NCBI RefSeq assembly: GCF_013114835.1
Contig: NZ_JAAVLW010000002.1
Location: 496,001 to 560,000 of the forward strand
Reading direction: 5' to 3'
DNA length: 64,000 nucleotides
Origin: Bradyrhizobium archetypum
Lineage (GTDB): Bacteria > Pseudomonadota > Alphaproteobacteria > Rhizobiales > Xanthobacteraceae
Part shown: piece by piece, positions 43,450 to 54,215 of the stretch
Layout: each line of letters begins with the position of its first letter
Numbering within the stretch: the stretch's first letter is position 1
Program-made: the position numbers and the translations under genes
The notes under the pieces: generated by a model
Seen by the model: the letters and a program-made list of their open reading frames with translations, nothing else
Databases searched by the model: none
Told to the model about the DNA's origin: nothing

Positions 43450-45732
43450 ATGCGACGTGCAGGTGCGGTTGGGACGGTGGCTCGTTCTGCTACGAAGCTG
43501 CTGGGTGGAGTGGCGTTGCTGGCGTTGCTCGAATCGCCCGCTAGATCCCAAACATCGCCGGGCGGCAACTCCCTTCCACCTGTTACGGTCGATGCTCCAG
43601 CGCAACAGTCGGTCCGCCGCGCGTCAACCAAACGAAGTGACGCCAGGGTCCGATCGGCCTCGCGGCGCGCCACGGTGCCTGCTGCCCCGCCAGCCGAAAC
43701 TGTCGCGGCCCAACCGCCGCCGTCGCCGCCGGGTGTCGTGCCTGCCTTTGCGGGTGGCCAGGTCGCTCAAGGCGCGCGATTGGGAATGCTCGGCAACGCC
43801 AACTCAATGAAGTCGCCGTTCAATGTGACTGGTTACACGGACAAGTTCATCCGGGACCAGCAGGCCGCGACCGGTGCGGATGCCTTGATCCTGGATCCTT
43901 CCGTGCGCAGTTCCCATCCGACGGGCGGCATCGTTGATTCCTTCAACATTCGCGGCTTCCCGATCAACGAAGGCAACAATGGCGAGTTCGCCTTCGAGGG
44001 CCTTTACGGGATCGCGCCGAGCTACCGCATCTTCACCGATTACGTCGAGCGCATCGAGGTGCTCAAGGGTCCCTCGGCCGCGCTGTCGGGCATCGCGCCC
44101 AATGGCGGCGTCGGCGGCGTCATCAATGTCGTGCCCAAGCGTGCAGGGGAGGACTTGACCCGCCTCACCGCGAGTTACGGTTCGACCGCGCGGTTCGGCG
44201 GTCATTGGGACGTCGCGCGGCGCTACGGCGAGGGCAGGGAATGGGGCGTGCGCGCCAGCGGCAGCGTGCGCGGCGGCGATACGCCGATCGATCGCCAGTC
44301 GGAGACGACAGGCGTGGGGGCTCTGGCCCTCGACTATCAGGGCGAACGGTACCGGTCCTGGCTCTACCTCCTCGCGCAGACCGACCGGTTTACCGCGCCG
44401 CAACGGCCGTTCCTCATGGCCCCCGGGCTGCAAGTGCCAAAGGCGCCGGACGGACGGCTCAATGTGATGCAGCCATGGGAATGGTCGCGCATCAACGATC
44501 AATCCGTCCTGTGGCGCAACGAGTATGATCTCACCGATCAGGTGACGCTGTTCGCCGATGTCGGCGGATCGCATACCAATGTCGAGCGGTTCTTCGGTCT
44601 TCCGACGATTACCAGCGCCAGCGGCAACACCACCTCGACGCCGCAATTCTTTGGGCTCAGCATCGATCGGCATACGTATGATGGTGGCGTCCGCGCCCGC
44701 TTCGATACCGGCTTCGTTCGTCATGCCGTCACTTTCCAGGCTTCGGTCTATCATGACGCGCTGTACCGGCGGCTCACCAATGGCAGTCCGGTCTCATCGA
44801 ACATCTATAGCCCGACCGTGGCGCCAACTCAGTTCGCAAACGAGATCCCTGGGCGCCCCCGGCTCTCGGACAGTCAACTCACTGGGCTCTCGATTGCCGA
44901 CACTTTGTCCGTGCTCGATGAGCGTGTCCTGTTGACGCTGGGTGTCCGGCGCCAGGGCGTCGAGGCGAACAACTATGTCTCCAATGTCGGAACCCTGCTG
45001 AACTCCTACGACAAGAGCGCAACCACTCCCGTTGTCGGCCTCGTCGTCCGGCCGTGGGACAACGTCTCGCTGTACGCGAACTACGTCGAAGGTCTGAGCC
45101 GCGGCGACGTCGCGCCGCAGGGCACTTCCAATGTCGGCGAAGTGCTCGCGCCCTACATCGCCAAGCAGTACGAGGCCGGCATCAAGGTGGACTTCGGCCG
45201 GATCGCGACCACCTTCAGCGCCTTCGAGATATCCAAGCCGAGCGGCGAAACGTTGGGCGGACGCTTCGGTGCGACCGCCGAAACACAGGTCCGTGGCCTC
45301 GAGTTCAACGTCTTCGGCGAACTCAGGCCCGACGTTCGCATCCTCGGAGGCGTTTCACTGCTGGATGGCACCCTGACGAAATCAGCCATCGCGTCACGCG
45401 TGGGTAATACGCCTATCGGCGTTCCGAACGTGCAGGCCAATATCGGCGCCGAGTGGGATCTGCCATGGGTAAGCGGGCTCACGCTGAATGGAGCCGTCAT
45501 CTACACGGGCCGGCAGTTCGTCGATGCGGATAACAAGCAGCCGATTCCGGATTGGACCCGGCTCGATCTCGGCGCCCGCTACACCACGGCGATCAACGGC
45601 AGGAAGACGGTCTTCCGCGCCAACATTCAGAATGTGACCGGTGAGAATTACTGGTCCAGCGTGGCCTCGTTCGGAACATTCTTCCTGGGGGCGCCGCGCA
45701 CATATCTCTTGTCGATGACCGTCGACATGTAG
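43450..45732 (+). CDS. TonB-dependent siderophore receptor
   Basis: A 760-residue outer-membrane receptor (769 if GTG at 43423 is used). A signal peptide (LGGVALLALLESPARS) and a Pro/Ala-rich linker with TonB-box-like text (LPPVTVDA) are followed by a plug domain (about 110-230: SFNIRGFPINEG, YVERIEVLKGPSAALSG, NGGVGGVINVVPKRA). The 22-strand barrel follows, ending AFYI-like in FLGAPRTYLLSMTVDM. The layout matches TonB-siderophor family receptors such as FhuA/FoxA types. It heads the metallophore cluster, with ICE-like sites upstream, so iron-regulated uptake of the cluster product is the likely role. Confidence 0.93.
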   Translation: MRRAGAVGTVARSATKLLGGVALLALLESPARSQTSPGGNSLPPVTVDAPAQQSVRRASTKRSDARVRSASRRATVPAAPPAETVAAQPPPSPPGVVPAFAGGQVAQGARLGMLGNANSMKSPFNVTGYTDKFIRDQQAATGADALILDPSVRSSHPTGGIVDSFNIRGFPINEGNNGEFAFEGLYGIAPSYRIFTDYVERIEVLKGPSAALSGIAPNGGVGGVINVVPKRAGEDLTRLTASYGSTARFGGHWDVARRYGEGREWGVRASGSVRGGDTPIDRQSETTGVGALALDYQGERYRSWLYLLAQTDRFTAPQRPFLMAPGLQVPKAPDGRLNVMQPWEWSRINDQSVLWRNEYDLTDQVTLFADVGGSHTNVERFFGLPTITSASGNTTSTPQFFGLSIDRHTYDGGVRARFDTGFVRHAVTFQASVYHDALYRRLTNGSPVSSNIYSPTVAPTQFANEIPGRPRLSDSQLTGLSIADTLSVLDERVLLTLGVRRQGVEANNYVSNVGTLLNSYDKSATTPVVGLVVRPWDNVSLYANYVEGLSRGDVAPQGTSNVGEVLAPYIAKQYEAGIKVDFGRIATTFSAFEISKPSGETLGGRFGATAETQVRGLEFNVFGELRPDVRILGGVSLLDGTLTKSAIASRVGNTPIGVPNVQANIGAEWDLPWVSGLTLNGAVIYTGRQFVDADNKQPIPDWTRLDLGARYTTAINGRKTVFRANIQNVTGENYWSSVASFGTFFLGAPRTYLLSMTVDM

Positions 45733-45981
45733 CCGCTGCTCTTCCAGTTCGGTGAGACGCGTCATGAATGCTTGTGACAGTTCGGTTCCTGGAAGCATGG
45801 TCGGTGCATTTGTTCGAGCGCTGGCCGCGCAGCCGGCGGCGCTGACCGCGCCGTTCACTCTGCAGCAGCACGCGTTTCGGCAAACGCTCTGTTCTCCTTG
45901 GTGGATCGGGAGCGACGCAGCAGTTCCACCCTGAAGGCGCTTCACGAACCGTTCCTGCTGACAAAAATCAGGCTGTTCGAT

Positions 45982-46413
45982 ATGCAAGTTTGCCTTCTTT
46001 CGCCAACATGCTTGATCCCGACCGAAGAGGTGGATCCCGACAGGGTAGCGGAGCTGCACGCGCAAATCCTTTGCGCTGGCTGCTGGACTGTTCCGATCAC
46101 GGTGGAGAAAGACGCTCTCTTCGTGATGGACGGCCATCATCGGCTGACCGTTGCGCACCGCCTGCAACTGCCGGTCGTGCCGGTAATTCTCCTGGACTAC
46201 ACCACCGTGCGGGTGGAGAGCTGGCGCCCGGGGCAGACGATTACGCCTGCGTGCATCCTCGCGATGGCGCGCAGTGGTCGAAAATTTCCCTGCAAGACGA
46301 CGCGGCATATTTTTGATCAAGGCCTGCCCAATTGCAATCTGCCGTTGGACAGCTTGCGCTACCTTGCTCCGACAGGACGCGCCATAGCCTCTGCTGCGAG
46401 GGCGAGGTCATGA
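45982..46413 (+). CDS. ParB/SbnI-like domain protein, probable L-serine kinase
   Basis: A 143-residue protein with a ParB-like nuclease fold: [40 protein letters not shown] (DGHHR motif) and [14 protein letters not shown]. In SbnI this fold phosphorylates L-serine, giving O-phospho-L-serine for diaminopropionate synthesis. The start at 45982 (MQVCLL) fits the domain edge; the frame is open back to TTG 45898 but that part looks unconserved. It is much shorter than SbnI (about 250 residues), so it may be the kinase core alone. The stop overlaps the next gene (ATGA). Confidence 0.7.
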   Translation: MQVCLLSPTCLIPTEEVDPDRVAELHAQILCAGCWTVPITVEKDALFVMDGHHRLTVAHRLQLPVVPVILLDYTTVRVESWRPGQTITPACILAMARSGRKFPCKTTRHIFDQGLPNCNLPLDSLRYLAPTGRAIASAARARS

Positions 46414-47774
46414 CCATGCATTGCCACAAGCCTGGCGCGGCCCTTTCACCGATTCTGCGGCCAGGCACGGCGGAGCTCGTGGCTGGCAAGGGCCCGCTGC
46501 TGATCGAGTGGGTTGCCCGACATGGGTCTCCGGTCAATCTGATCTGGCCCGATGAGCTGCAGAGGAATCTTGCGGTACTCACAGGCGTCTTGCGGGAGAG
46601 CGGTGTTGCGCACGCGCTCTACTACGGAGCCAAGGTCAACAAGTCGCCCGGGCTGTTGGCCGCAGCTCTGTGCGCTGGGGCCGGCATTGACGTCTCGAGC
46701 CTTTATGAGTTGCGAGATGCCCGACGGCTTGGCGCCGACGGCACGCAACTTGTGGCGACAGGACCGGCGAAGACGGCGGCGTTCCACATCGAGCTCATCG
46801 ACTGCAATGCGCTGATATCGGTGGATTCACCGGAAGAGCTCGAGGATCTGATCCGCTTGCTGCCAGCAGGCGGCGGACCGGTTCAGGCCGTGCTGCTGCG
46901 TTTGCGCCCCACCAACCAGGCGCGCAGTCGCTTCGGTATGCCGGCGGCGGCCATCCGGCATTGTCTGTCGCGCATTGCTGGCGAAAGCAGGTTGCGCTTT
47001 GACGGCCTGCACTTCCATCTGAGTGGCTATAGTTGGGAATCTCGCGCGCAAGCGGTTGGAGAAGCCGCGGGCTTGATCAGTGAATCCCGCGCACAAGGTT
47101 TTGCGCCATGCATGATCGACATTGGCGGCGGGCTGCCGATCCAATATGTCGATCAGCGCGCCTATCAGGTGCATCTCGACTCACAGATGCCTGAGGACTA
47201 TCGCACCGGGAAGGTGCCGGCCTCCTTCTATCCCTACGGGGGAGGGCTTTCCGCGGCCGAGTGGTTGCGCTGCCTGCTGCGTGCGCCGATGGCCGATGGC
47301 CGCAGCTTCGCAAACTATCTCGTCCATGAGGGACTGGTGCTGGGGATGGAGCCCGGGCGAGCACTGGCCGATCAGGCCGCGATTTCCGTCTTCCGGGTGT
47401 TGCGCGTGAAAGCCGTTGGCCCTGATGCCCATGTCGTCTTCGTCGAAGGCTCTAGCTTCAGCGCGTGCGAAACCTGGTTTGGCTCCGAATTCCTGGTCGA
47501 TCCCATCCTGGTTCCGGCCATATCGCCGCCGGTCGCCGCAAAACCGATCCGAGCTTATCTGGCGGGCCATAGCTGCCTGGACGAGGACGTCCTTTGCAAT
47601 CGATGGCTCACCTTTCCGATCGCTCCGCGAGCGGGAGACCTTCTGGTTTACGCCAACACCGGCGGTTACCAGATGGATCTCCTTGAAAACGAATTCCATC
47701 GCCACCCGATGCCGAGCCGCCTTTGCGTGGTTCAGGATGCAAAAGGACAGCCAACGCTCGTTCCCGACACATAG
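46410..47774 (+). CDS. Type III PLP-dependent decarboxylase (SbnH-like)
   Basis: A 454-residue alanine-racemase-fold decarboxylase. The PLP Lys is in [19 protein letters not shown] (about residue 74). Later blocks are [46 protein letters not shown] and the second-domain [14 protein letters not shown] (Cys-x-Asp). [10 protein letters not shown] corresponds to the terminal Tyr region. In staphyloferrin B synthesis SbnH decarboxylates a diaminopropionate adduct; here a Dap-containing opine or citryl intermediate is the plausible substrate. It is coupled by ATGA to the kinase gene. A diaminopimelate/ornithine-type activity cannot be excluded. Confidence 0.85.
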   Translation: MTMHCHKPGAALSPILRPGTAELVAGKGPLLIEWVARHGSPVNLIWPDELQRNLAVLTGVLRESGVAHALYYGAKVNKSPGLLAAALCAGAGIDVSSLYELRDARRLGADGTQLVATGPAKTAAFHIELIDCNALISVDSPEELEDLIRLLPAGGGPVQAVLLRLRPTNQARSRFGMPAAAIRHCLSRIAGESRLRFDGLHFHLSGYSWESRAQAVGEAAGLISESRAQGFAPCMIDIGGGLPIQYVDQRAYQVHLDSQMPEDYRTGKVPASFYPYGGGLSAAEWLRCLLRAPMADGRSFANYLVHEGLVLGMEPGRALADQAAISVFRVLRVKAVGPDAHVVFVEGSSFSACETWFGSEFLVDPILVPAISPPVAAKPIRAYLAGHSCLDEDVLCNRWLTFPIAPRAGDLLVYANTGGYQMDLLENEFHRHPMPSRLCVVQDAKGQPTLVPDT

Positions 47775-47784
47775 GAGAGGCACA

Positions 47785-48795
47785 ATGCTCTGCACGACCG
47801 TAAGCCAGTTGATCGGCCAAACGCCGGTGATGCCGATTGCCGTACCCAACAGCGATGCCACGCTGGTATTGAAGCTTGAAAAGAACAATCCGGGTGGCTC
47901 CATGAAGGACCGCATGGCGCGCAGCATGGTGCTTGCGGCGCTTGAGGACGGGCGGCTCCCGCCGGGCGGCACGATCGTCGAATCGTCGTCCGGAAATACC
48001 GGGATCGGACTGGCGCTGGTCGCATTGGAATTGGGCCTGCGCTTCATTGCCGTGGTCGATCATCACGCCGCGCCGGACAAGATCCGCATGATGCGCGCGC
48101 TGGGCGCGGAAATTCGTTATGTCGAAGGCGATTATCGAGAGGATGAGGTGGCGGTGGTGGAGCGCCAACGGCTGGCCGCCCAACTCGGTGCCCAGCTTCC
48201 TGATGCGTTGTTCATGAACCAGTCCGACAATCCCGCAAACCCGGAAGGCTATGCCGGTTTCGTCGAGGAGCTCCTGGCACAACTTCCAGACGGCGTCGAC
48301 GCCTATGTCGGCTGTGTCGGCACTGGCGGGTCAATGACCGGTATCGCCCAACGTCTGAAGCGGATCAATCCTGCTGTTCGAACTATCGCCGTGGAACCGG
48401 CCGGCTCGATCGTCTTCGGCAAACCCGGCCACCCCTACTACCAGTCGGGCACGGGAACGCCTGCCGGCGATGAGATCGGCAAGGTGCTCGATTATGGATG
48501 CATCGATGAAGGGGTACAGGTCACCGATACCCAGGCCTTCGAAACAGCACGTTTTATCGCGCGGCGCTATGGGGTTCTGGTCGGGGGCTCGACCGGGGGC
48601 ACCATCTACAAAGCGCTGGAATTCATTGCGGCCGGCAAGCTGTCCGGCACGGTGGTCACGCCCGTTGCCGACGGCGGCGAGAAATATCTCAGCTCAGTCT
48701 TCGACGATGAATGGATGGCTAAGCGGGACTTGTTGGATCCGACAATCGCCGCACAGCTCGACGCCTGGCTGCCCGGAAGGGCGCGCGCAGCATGA
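47785..48795 (+). CDS. PLP-dependent cysteine-synthase-like enzyme (SbnA-like)
   Basis: A 336-residue fold-type II PLP enzyme. The PLP Lys is in LKLEKNNPGGSMKDRMARSM, the Asn-loop is VESSSGNTGIGLALVAL, and the PLP phosphate site is GCVGTGGSMTGIAQRL. SbnA condenses O-phosphoserine with glutamate to N-(1-amino-1-carboxyl-2-ethyl)-glutamate (ACEGA), the precursor of L-2,3-diaminopropionate. This homolog sits downstream of a serine kinase and decarboxylase, matching that pathway. GGAGAGG four bases before the ATG at 47785. The stop overlaps the next gene (ATGA). Plain cysteine synthase activity is less likely in this context. Confidence 0.85.
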   Translation: MLCTTVSQLIGQTPVMPIAVPNSDATLVLKLEKNNPGGSMKDRMARSMVLAALEDGRLPPGGTIVESSSGNTGIGLALVALELGLRFIAVVDHHAAPDKIRMMRALGAEIRYVEGDYREDEVAVVERQRLAAQLGAQLPDALFMNQSDNPANPEGYAGFVEELLAQLPDGVDAYVGCVGTGGSMTGIAQRLKRINPAVRTIAVEPAGSIVFGKPGHPYYQSGTGTPAGDEIGKVLDYGCIDEGVQVTDTQAFETARFIARRYGVLVGGSTGGTIYKALEFIAAGKLSGTVVTPVADGGEKYLSSVFDDEWMAKRDLLDPTIAAQLDAWLPGRARAA

Positions 48796-49931
48796 AGGTG
48801 ACGATCTGCGGGGCAGGGCGCACTGGGCATTTGAATGCCGTGCTCTTCAAGCAGCGTCCAGGCATCACGGTTGCCGTGCTGACGGGAGCGGTTGCCGTTG
48901 TCGATTGGTGGAGGAGCGGAGACGGTGTTTGGCGGGCCCAGACGCCGGACGGCCATGTTTTGAGCGGGCGACCCGACTATGTCGGCACCGATCCGAGCGA
49001 GGCACTCATAAACACGGACATGGTGATCGTGACGCAGCCGGCCAACGCGCGGCCCGCGCTTCTACACAACCTCGCGCGGCATCTCCCCCGGGATTGGCGC
49101 GTCTATGTCGGCGCGATTCCTGGCTTTTGCGGCTTCAACTGGCTTGCAGCCAAAAGCTTTTCGGGCATGGACAATGTGGTGATCTGGGGCATGAAGGACG
49201 TGCCCCATACGGCATTTGACCTGGTCCCGGGCGAGCGGGTGCGCATGGGGGGCGCCAAGGCTCAGCTCTTCGCGGCGCTTCATCGCCGCGGGACCGCAGC
49301 GAGCCGCGCCGAGCTCCAGGCGATGCTGAGTCATCTTTATGATGCTCCCGTCACCCTGCTGCAGGACTATCTGGAAATCACGCTGACGCCGGGCAACGCA
49401 CTGATGCATCCAGCGGTGCTCTATGCCTTGATCGGCCCTGGCGCGCCCTGGGAAAACAAGCCATTTGACCGCCCCTTTTGCTGGTGGAGCGATTGCCCGC
49501 GCGCCGGCGCCGAATTGCTGGAGGCCTGCGATGCGGAAAACCAGGCCATCCGCCATGCGGCCGAGTCGCGCCTTCGCATTGACCTGAGTTCGGTGAAGCC
49601 GCTCCGACAGGAATTGATCGAGGCTTATGGGAGCCAGATCGAGGACAACCGGACCATGTATACGCTGTTGCGGACAAACCGTGCTTACGCGGGCATTCAC
49701 GCGCCACTTGTTCCCAATCCGGACGGGCCCGGCCTTGTCATCGATCGCGCAAGCCGCGCTTTCCACGAAGACATAGCCTTCGGGCAGGCGCTGCTGGTGG
49801 AATTGGCCGCGCGGCTTGAAGTGGCAACTCCCACCATCACGAAGACCTACAACTGGGCACTCAACTACCACGGCGGGTTCACAGCAGACGCGCCGGCCTG
49901 TTTGCCCGCCAACTGGCCGGAGGAAGCGTAA
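48792..49931 (+). CDS. Opine (NAD/octopine-type) dehydrogenase
   Basis: A 379-residue enzyme with an N-terminal Rossmann fold (VTICGAGRTGHLNAVLFKQR, GxGxxG). The C-terminal octopine/nopaline-dehydrogenase helical domain has ITLTPGNALMHPAVLYALIG and late INLSS-like text around SSVKPLRQELIEAYGSQIED. Family members condense an amino acid with an alpha-keto acid to an opine, or oxidise opines back. Here it occupies the place of SbnB. It could split ACEGA to diaminopropionate plus 2-oxoglutarate, or build an opine link into the metallophore. Tightly overlapped by neighbours (ATGA, TAATG). Confidence 0.85.
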   Translation: MKVTICGAGRTGHLNAVLFKQRPGITVAVLTGAVAVVDWWRSGDGVWRAQTPDGHVLSGRPDYVGTDPSEALINTDMVIVTQPANARPALLHNLARHLPRDWRVYVGAIPGFCGFNWLAAKSFSGMDNVVIWGMKDVPHTAFDLVPGERVRMGGAKAQLFAALHRRGTAASRAELQAMLSHLYDAPVTLLQDYLEITLTPGNALMHPAVLYALIGPGAPWENKPFDRPFCWWSDCPRAGAELLEACDAENQAIRHAAESRLRIDLSSVKPLRQELIEAYGSQIEDNRTMYTLLRTNRAYAGIHAPLVPNPDGPGLVIDRASRAFHEDIAFGQALLVELAARLEVATPTITKTYNWALNYHGGFTADAPACLPANWPEEA

Positions 49932-51820
49932 TGGACACGCGGATGTCTTCGTCGGCAGATGCCGAAACTCAGGCGCGTGCGGAACGGCTTCGGTCGGCCG
50001 CATCGCGCAACGCGCTGAACCGGTTGGTCCGCTGTCTGTTTGCCGAGCGGCTTCTTGAGCCGGATGCGTTATTGTGGACACGCGACCGCAACCAGGCATG
50101 GCTTCCCCTTTGGCAGTCACGCCGGGTCCTGCATTTCACCGACCTGTGCCGTGCGCCTGCCGCAACATTGCAAAATCGTGGTTCTATCGAAGTACTGGAC
50201 GAGACCGGCGGCCGGCATCGGATCGATGATCCCTCCGACCTCATCCGACAGATCGCACCCGCCCTGGCGATAGCGCCCGCATCTGATGGCGTTGAGCATC
50301 TCATACGCGATATCGAGGACAGCATGCGCAACGACGTCTTGGCGCGCCGTCACCGGGAGCACTGGAGCGCCGAGCTGCGAGGGAAAGTAGCCGAAGCAGG
50401 CGCACAGGGATTCCTCGCATATCTCGAAGAGAGCCTGCCGCCGCATCTGGCGGCCATGACTCTCGATCAATGGGGCGCGTTGGAAGGTCACCCCTTTTAT
50501 CCGACATGGAAGGCCAAACCCGACCTGTCGCCCGAGGATGTCACGGCTTTGTCGCCTGAATTCGGTGCTCGCGTGCGCGTCCGGCTAGCGGCGCTGCGCA
50601 AAGAATGGTCTTACGTGGAGAAGATGCCGCATGTCGGCAGCTATTCGGAATGGTTCTCACAAAACTTTCCCGAGCTCTGGCGCGACTGGGCCAAAGGATT
50701 GAATAAACGTGGTAAGTCTCCGGAGGACTGGCTGCCTCTGCCTATCCATATCTGGCACCTTGACAACTTCGTGCGCCGTGAATTCGCGTCCGAGATCGCT
50801 TCCGGAGTTCTCGACCCGGACGGCCCGGAGGTCGTGACGCTGCCGTCAATGTCGTTCCGCACCATGCTGCCGGACACACAGGAGCCGCGGCCCTTTATCA
50901 AACTGCCGGTGGCGATCTGGATGACCAGCGAACAGCGCACGCTGCAGGCGAAGTCGATTCACATGGGGCCGCGTCTCAGCACCCTGATTTCCGATATTCT
51001 GTCAGAGGAGAGGGATATTTCTGACAGATTGGAGATCTTCACCGAAGAGCTGGGCGCCATCCTGCACCACCCCGCAACGGGCGACGAGCATCCGGGCCGC
51101 TTTCTTTCGGTTGTCTACCGCAATTCCGACGCCCTCGCGCGAAACGATGGATTGTTGCCGGTTACCGTTGCGGCGCTCTTGACGGCAAGCCCGATCGATG
51201 GCCGCCCGCTCATTTGCGAATTGATTGCGAGAAACCACGATGAAAGCGAAGCAGCGGTATCGGCGTTCTTCCGTGCCTATGCGCAGACCGTCATCGGGCC
51301 AACGCTTGCGACGTATCTGCTTTACGGGATCGCCTTTGAAGCGCATCAGCAGAACAGCACGATCCTGTTCGATGAAACCGGCAGCCCGCGAAAGCTGTTG
51401 ATCCGTGATTTCGGCGACAGCCGCAGTTTTGCGCCGCTGTTCAGGGAGCGCGGACACCACCTCAAGCCGTTCAGTCGCGCGGGAATCTTGCCCACTACAT
51501 TTGATGACGATATCAGTCTCGTACGTTCATTCGTCATCGATGCCTGCTTCTTCTGCCACCTTCATGAGGTCGCGCTGTGCGTTCACGAACATTATGCTCT
51601 GCCGGGCACAAGCCTTTGGCGCATCCTGCGGGAAGAGACCGAGGCGGTTTTCGGCGCGCTCAGGCCGCGCATGTTGTCAGACGCGTTCTGGCTGGAAGAA
51701 CGCCAGGCCTTTCTTGAGAAACCTTGGCCGACCCGCTCGGTGCTACGGATGCATCTGGAGCGGTATCGCGACTATCGCCTTGAGCATAAGCTGCCAAATC
51801 CAATGGCGGTAGCGGAATGA
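49931..51820 (+). CDS. IucA/IucC-type NIS siderophore synthetase
   Basis: A 629-residue NRPS-independent siderophore synthetase. It activates a carboxylate (citrate or a related acid) as an acyl-adenylate and joins it to an amine. Motifs: [17 protein letters not shown] (a variant of EGHPxHPxxKxR), [23 protein letters not shown] split around [19 protein letters not shown], and the C-terminal FhuF-like part with [14 protein letters not shown] and the ALEAHQQN-like [13 protein letters not shown]. It is the only synthetase in the cluster, so a single amide (or a repeated one) is formed. One-base stop/start overlap with the dehydrogenase gene. Confidence 0.92.
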   Translation: MDTRMSSSADAETQARAERLRSAASRNALNRLVRCLFAERLLEPDALLWTRDRNQAWLPLWQSRRVLHFTDLCRAPAATLQNRGSIEVLDETGGRHRIDDPSDLIRQIAPALAIAPASDGVEHLIRDIEDSMRNDVLARRHREHWSAELRGKVAEAGAQGFLAYLEESLPPHLAAMTLDQWGALEGHPFYPTWKAKPDLSPEDVTALSPEFGARVRVRLAALRKEWSYVEKMPHVGSYSEWFSQNFPELWRDWAKGLNKRGKSPEDWLPLPIHIWHLDNFVRREFASEIASGVLDPDGPEVVTLPSMSFRTMLPDTQEPRPFIKLPVAIWMTSEQRTLQAKSIHMGPRLSTLISDILSEERDISDRLEIFTEELGAILHHPATGDEHPGRFLSVVYRNSDALARNDGLLPVTVAALLTASPIDGRPLICELIARNHDESEAAVSAFFRAYAQTVIGPTLATYLLYGIAFEAHQQNSTILFDETGSPRKLLIRDFGDSRSFAPLFRERGHHLKPFSRAGILPTTFDDDISLVRSFVIDACFFCHLHEVALCVHEHYALPGTSLWRILREETEAVFGALRPRMLSDAFWLEERQAFLEKPWPTRSVLRMHLERYRDYRLEHKLPNPMAVAE

Positions 51821-53046
51821 CACACGCGGCTGCCGCGGTTCGCGGCTTCGGACCTGTTTTCGTTCTGCTGTTCGCCCTGCAATTCATTTCCATGGGGGCC
51901 ATGGAAATGAGTGGTCCGTTCTGGCCGATCCAGATCAAAGCGCTGAGCCCATCCGACAGCATTTTTGGGCTCGCAGGTGTTGGTGTCTACGTGTGTCCGA
52001 TGATCGGCATGTCGCTGACCAGCACCTTTTGGGGACGAATGGGCGATCGCTATGGCAATCGGCTGATGATGGTCCGGGCGCTCGGCGGTCTTGCCGTCAC
52101 GCAGCTGTTTGTGGCTGTTGCCCAGGACGTCTGGACAATCATGGCGCTGCGTTTCGTGCAGGGCGCCTGCGCCGGTTATATCGCCCCGGCGCAGGCCTAC
52201 GGCGTGCAGATTACCGGCGGCAAGGATCGCGCCAGCCTGTTCGCGTGGCTTCAGGTCGCTACCAATGTGGGCTCGCTGGGCGGCGCCTTCCTGGGCGGGC
52301 TCATTCTCGATAGCTTTCCATTTGCCGCAATCAATCTGACCGCCGGGGCCATTTGTGCGCTGTGCGCTGCCGCTGCCTGGTTGAGCCTGCCCGTACCGAT
52401 GTTAGGCGCTGTTGCACCCAATTTCGAAAATGCGGGTGCCGCAAAGCCCAGGGCACCGACAGGTGCTCCGATCGCAGCTCTTCTTGTCTTGATGGGGATG
52501 CTGCTTGCCAGCCGCATGGTCCTGCAGGTTCCTTTCTCGTTGTACATGACCCAGGTATTTGGCGCCCGTCATTGGGTCGCCGGCCTCACTTACGGGCTGC
52601 TGGCGTGCGGCTTTGTCGTGGCCGCGCCGCTATGGGCGCGGCTGTTCGAGAATCGAACGCCATCCTATGTGCTGGGCGGGAACGTGCTGATTTCGGCCGC
52701 GTGCGTTTTGGTTACGCATCTGGCGGGAAGCACGGGCTCCGCTGCCGTGTTCGCGTTCCTGTATTTTATCTGGGGCGCGCTTCTCGGGGGAACGACGCCG
52801 GTCCTTCTTGCCCTCATTTCGGCAGCCGCGGCCAATGATCGGCAAGGTTCGGTTCTGGGCGTTGCGCAAGCTTCCCAGCAAGGTGCTTCCGCGAGCGGCA
52901 TCATTGCGGGCGTCGCGGTGACCCAGCTCTTTGGTCTCGAAGCCGCTTTCCCGCTGGTTGCCGCGCTTTACGCCTTGTCATTTGTGTCGGCCCTCGGCAT
53001 ATGGCTCAAAACTGCGCGCGCCACTCAAAAAGGAAGCCGGCCATGA
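51817..53046 (+). CDS. MFS transporter, probable metallophore exporter
   Basis: A 409-residue 12-TM major facilitator. The MFS signature after TM2 is [16 protein letters not shown], and the inner repeat is in [19 protein letters not shown] helices are evenly spread from [13 protein letters not shown] to FVSALGIWL. Such exporters (SbnD-like) release newly made siderophore. Coupling to the synthetase gene (ATGA overlap) and to the binding-protein gene supports that role; import or drug efflux are less likely. Confidence 0.88.
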   Translation: MTHAAAAVRGFGPVFVLLFALQFISMGAMEMSGPFWPIQIKALSPSDSIFGLAGVGVYVCPMIGMSLTSTFWGRMGDRYGNRLMMVRALGGLAVTQLFVAVAQDVWTIMALRFVQGACAGYIAPAQAYGVQITGGKDRASLFAWLQVATNVGSLGGAFLGGLILDSFPFAAINLTAGAICALCAAAAWLSLPVPMLGAVAPNFENAGAAKPRAPTGAPIAALLVLMGMLLASRMVLQVPFSLYMTQVFGARHWVAGLTYGLLACGFVVAAPLWARLFENRTPSYVLGGNVLISAACVLVTHLAGSTGSAAVFAFLYFIWGALLGGTTPVLLALISAAAANDRQGSVLGVAQASQQGASASGIIAGVAVTQLFGLEAAFPLVAALYALSFVSALGIWLKTARATQKGSRP

Positions 53047-54215
53047 CGGAACGCCGATCGCTGCTGCATGCCACGGTGACGGCTCTTGTTCTGTTCGCTT
53101 TGCTTCCGCCAGCAGCATTTGCCGTCGACCCGAAACCGGCACAGACATCGGGGCCGCTCACCCTCACTGATATCGCGGGCCGCCAGGTAACGCTTAACGC
53201 GCCGGTCAAGCGCATGCTTCTTGGCGAAGGCCGACAGCTGTATCTCGTCGCATCGCTCGAACCCAAAGATCCTCTCGCCCATGTCGTTGCCTGGCGCACC
53301 GATCTGATCGCGGCCGACCCGGCCACTTATGCGCAGTATCTCAAAGCGTTTCCCGAATTGGCGAAGCTTCCTGCCTTCAAGGGCCAGGAGGACAGCTTGA
53401 TCGATATCGAATCGGCGATCATCCAGAAGCCTGATGTGGTGCTGCTCAATCTTGAAGCCATGCAGGCCAACAAGGACGCCAACTACATCGAGAAGCTCGC
53501 GGCACTGAACATACCGGTTCTTTATATCGATTTCCGCCACCGCCCCCTGGAAAACACCGAGCCGACCATTCGTCTCCTGGGCAGGATCATGGGGCGCGAG
53601 ACGCGTGCGGAGGAGATCATCGCGTTCCGCCGCCAGGCCATGGCCGCGGTTACCGACGTCCTTGCCGCCAAACAACCGAAACGTCCCAATGTGTTCGTCG
53701 AGCGGATCGGCGGCTACTCGCAAGATTGCTGCCTGTCCTTCGGCGCAGATAATTTCGGCAAATATGTCGAACTCGCCGGCGGCCATAACATCGGCAGCGA
53801 TATCATTCCTTCGACCTTCGGGCAGATCAGCCCCGAACAGGTCATCGTCGCCAATCCCGCGCATGTGGTGGTTACCAGCGCCGACTGGCAGGCCTATGTG
53901 CCCGGCGGCCACTGGATTCCGCTCGGGCCAGGGGCGGATCCTCGCCTGACGCGCAAGAAGCTCGAATGGTTCACGACGCGCGATGCCTATACCGGTATCG
54001 CGGCAAAGAAGGCGCGAAATTTTCACGGCATTTGGCACCAGTTCTACAATAGCCCATATGAATTTTTTGCCGTCCAACAAATGGCGAAGTGGTTCCACCC
54101 TGACCTGTTTGCCGATCTGGATCCCAATGCAACGTTTGCTGAATACCATCGTCGCTTCCTGCCGATAGATTACCGGCCCGGCTACAGCATCAGCCTTTCC
54201 GACAGCCAGCGATGA
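53043..54215 (+). CDS. ABC-transporter periplasmic iron-chelate binding protein (FecB/FhuD-like)
   Basis: A 390-residue protein with a signal peptide (about 1-27, [14 protein letters not shown]). The siderophore-binding (Peripla_BP_2) fold reads [20 protein letters not shown], the central long helix follows, then [20 protein letters not shown] and [20 protein letters not shown]. It is larger than typical FhuD (about 270-300). The ATG at 53043 is chosen because it overlaps the MFS stop (ATGA) and opens a proper signal peptide. It delivers the ferric chelate to the permease encoded next. Confidence 0.88.
   Translation: MTERRSLLHATVTALVLFALLPPAAFAVDPKPAQTSGPLTLTDIAGRQVTLNAPVKRMLLGEGRQLYLVASLEPKDPLAHVVAWRTDLIAADPATYAQYLKAFPELAKLPAFKGQEDSLIDIESAIIQKPDVVLLNLEAMQANKDANYIEKLAALNIPVLYIDFRHRPLENTEPTIRLLGRIMGRETRAEEIIAFRRQAMAAVTDVLAAKQPKRPNVFVERIGGYSQDCCLSFGADNFGKYVELAGGHNIGSDIIPSTFGQISPEQVIVANPAHVVVTSADWQAYVPGGHWIPLGPGADPRLTRKKLEWFTTRDAYTGIAAKKARNFHGIWHQFYNSPYEFFAVQQMAKWFHPDLFADLDPNATFAEYHRRFLPIDYRPGYSISLSDSQR

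Noticed and set aside
43804..44754. A 316-codon minus-strand frame
   Set aside because: It is antisense to the plug and barrel of the TonB receptor, with no recognisable domain.
45764..45934. A 56-codon plus frame between the receptor and the serine kinase
   Set aside because: There is no ribosome-binding site and no motif. It may be the decayed end of something but cannot be supported.
45394..46320. A 308-codon minus-strand frame
   Set aside because: It overlaps the receptor and serine-kinase genes, has no family motif, and is a GC-driven shadow.
49062..50120. A 352-codon minus-strand frame
   Set aside because: It is antisense to the opine dehydrogenase and NIS synthetase genes, which have clear motifs.
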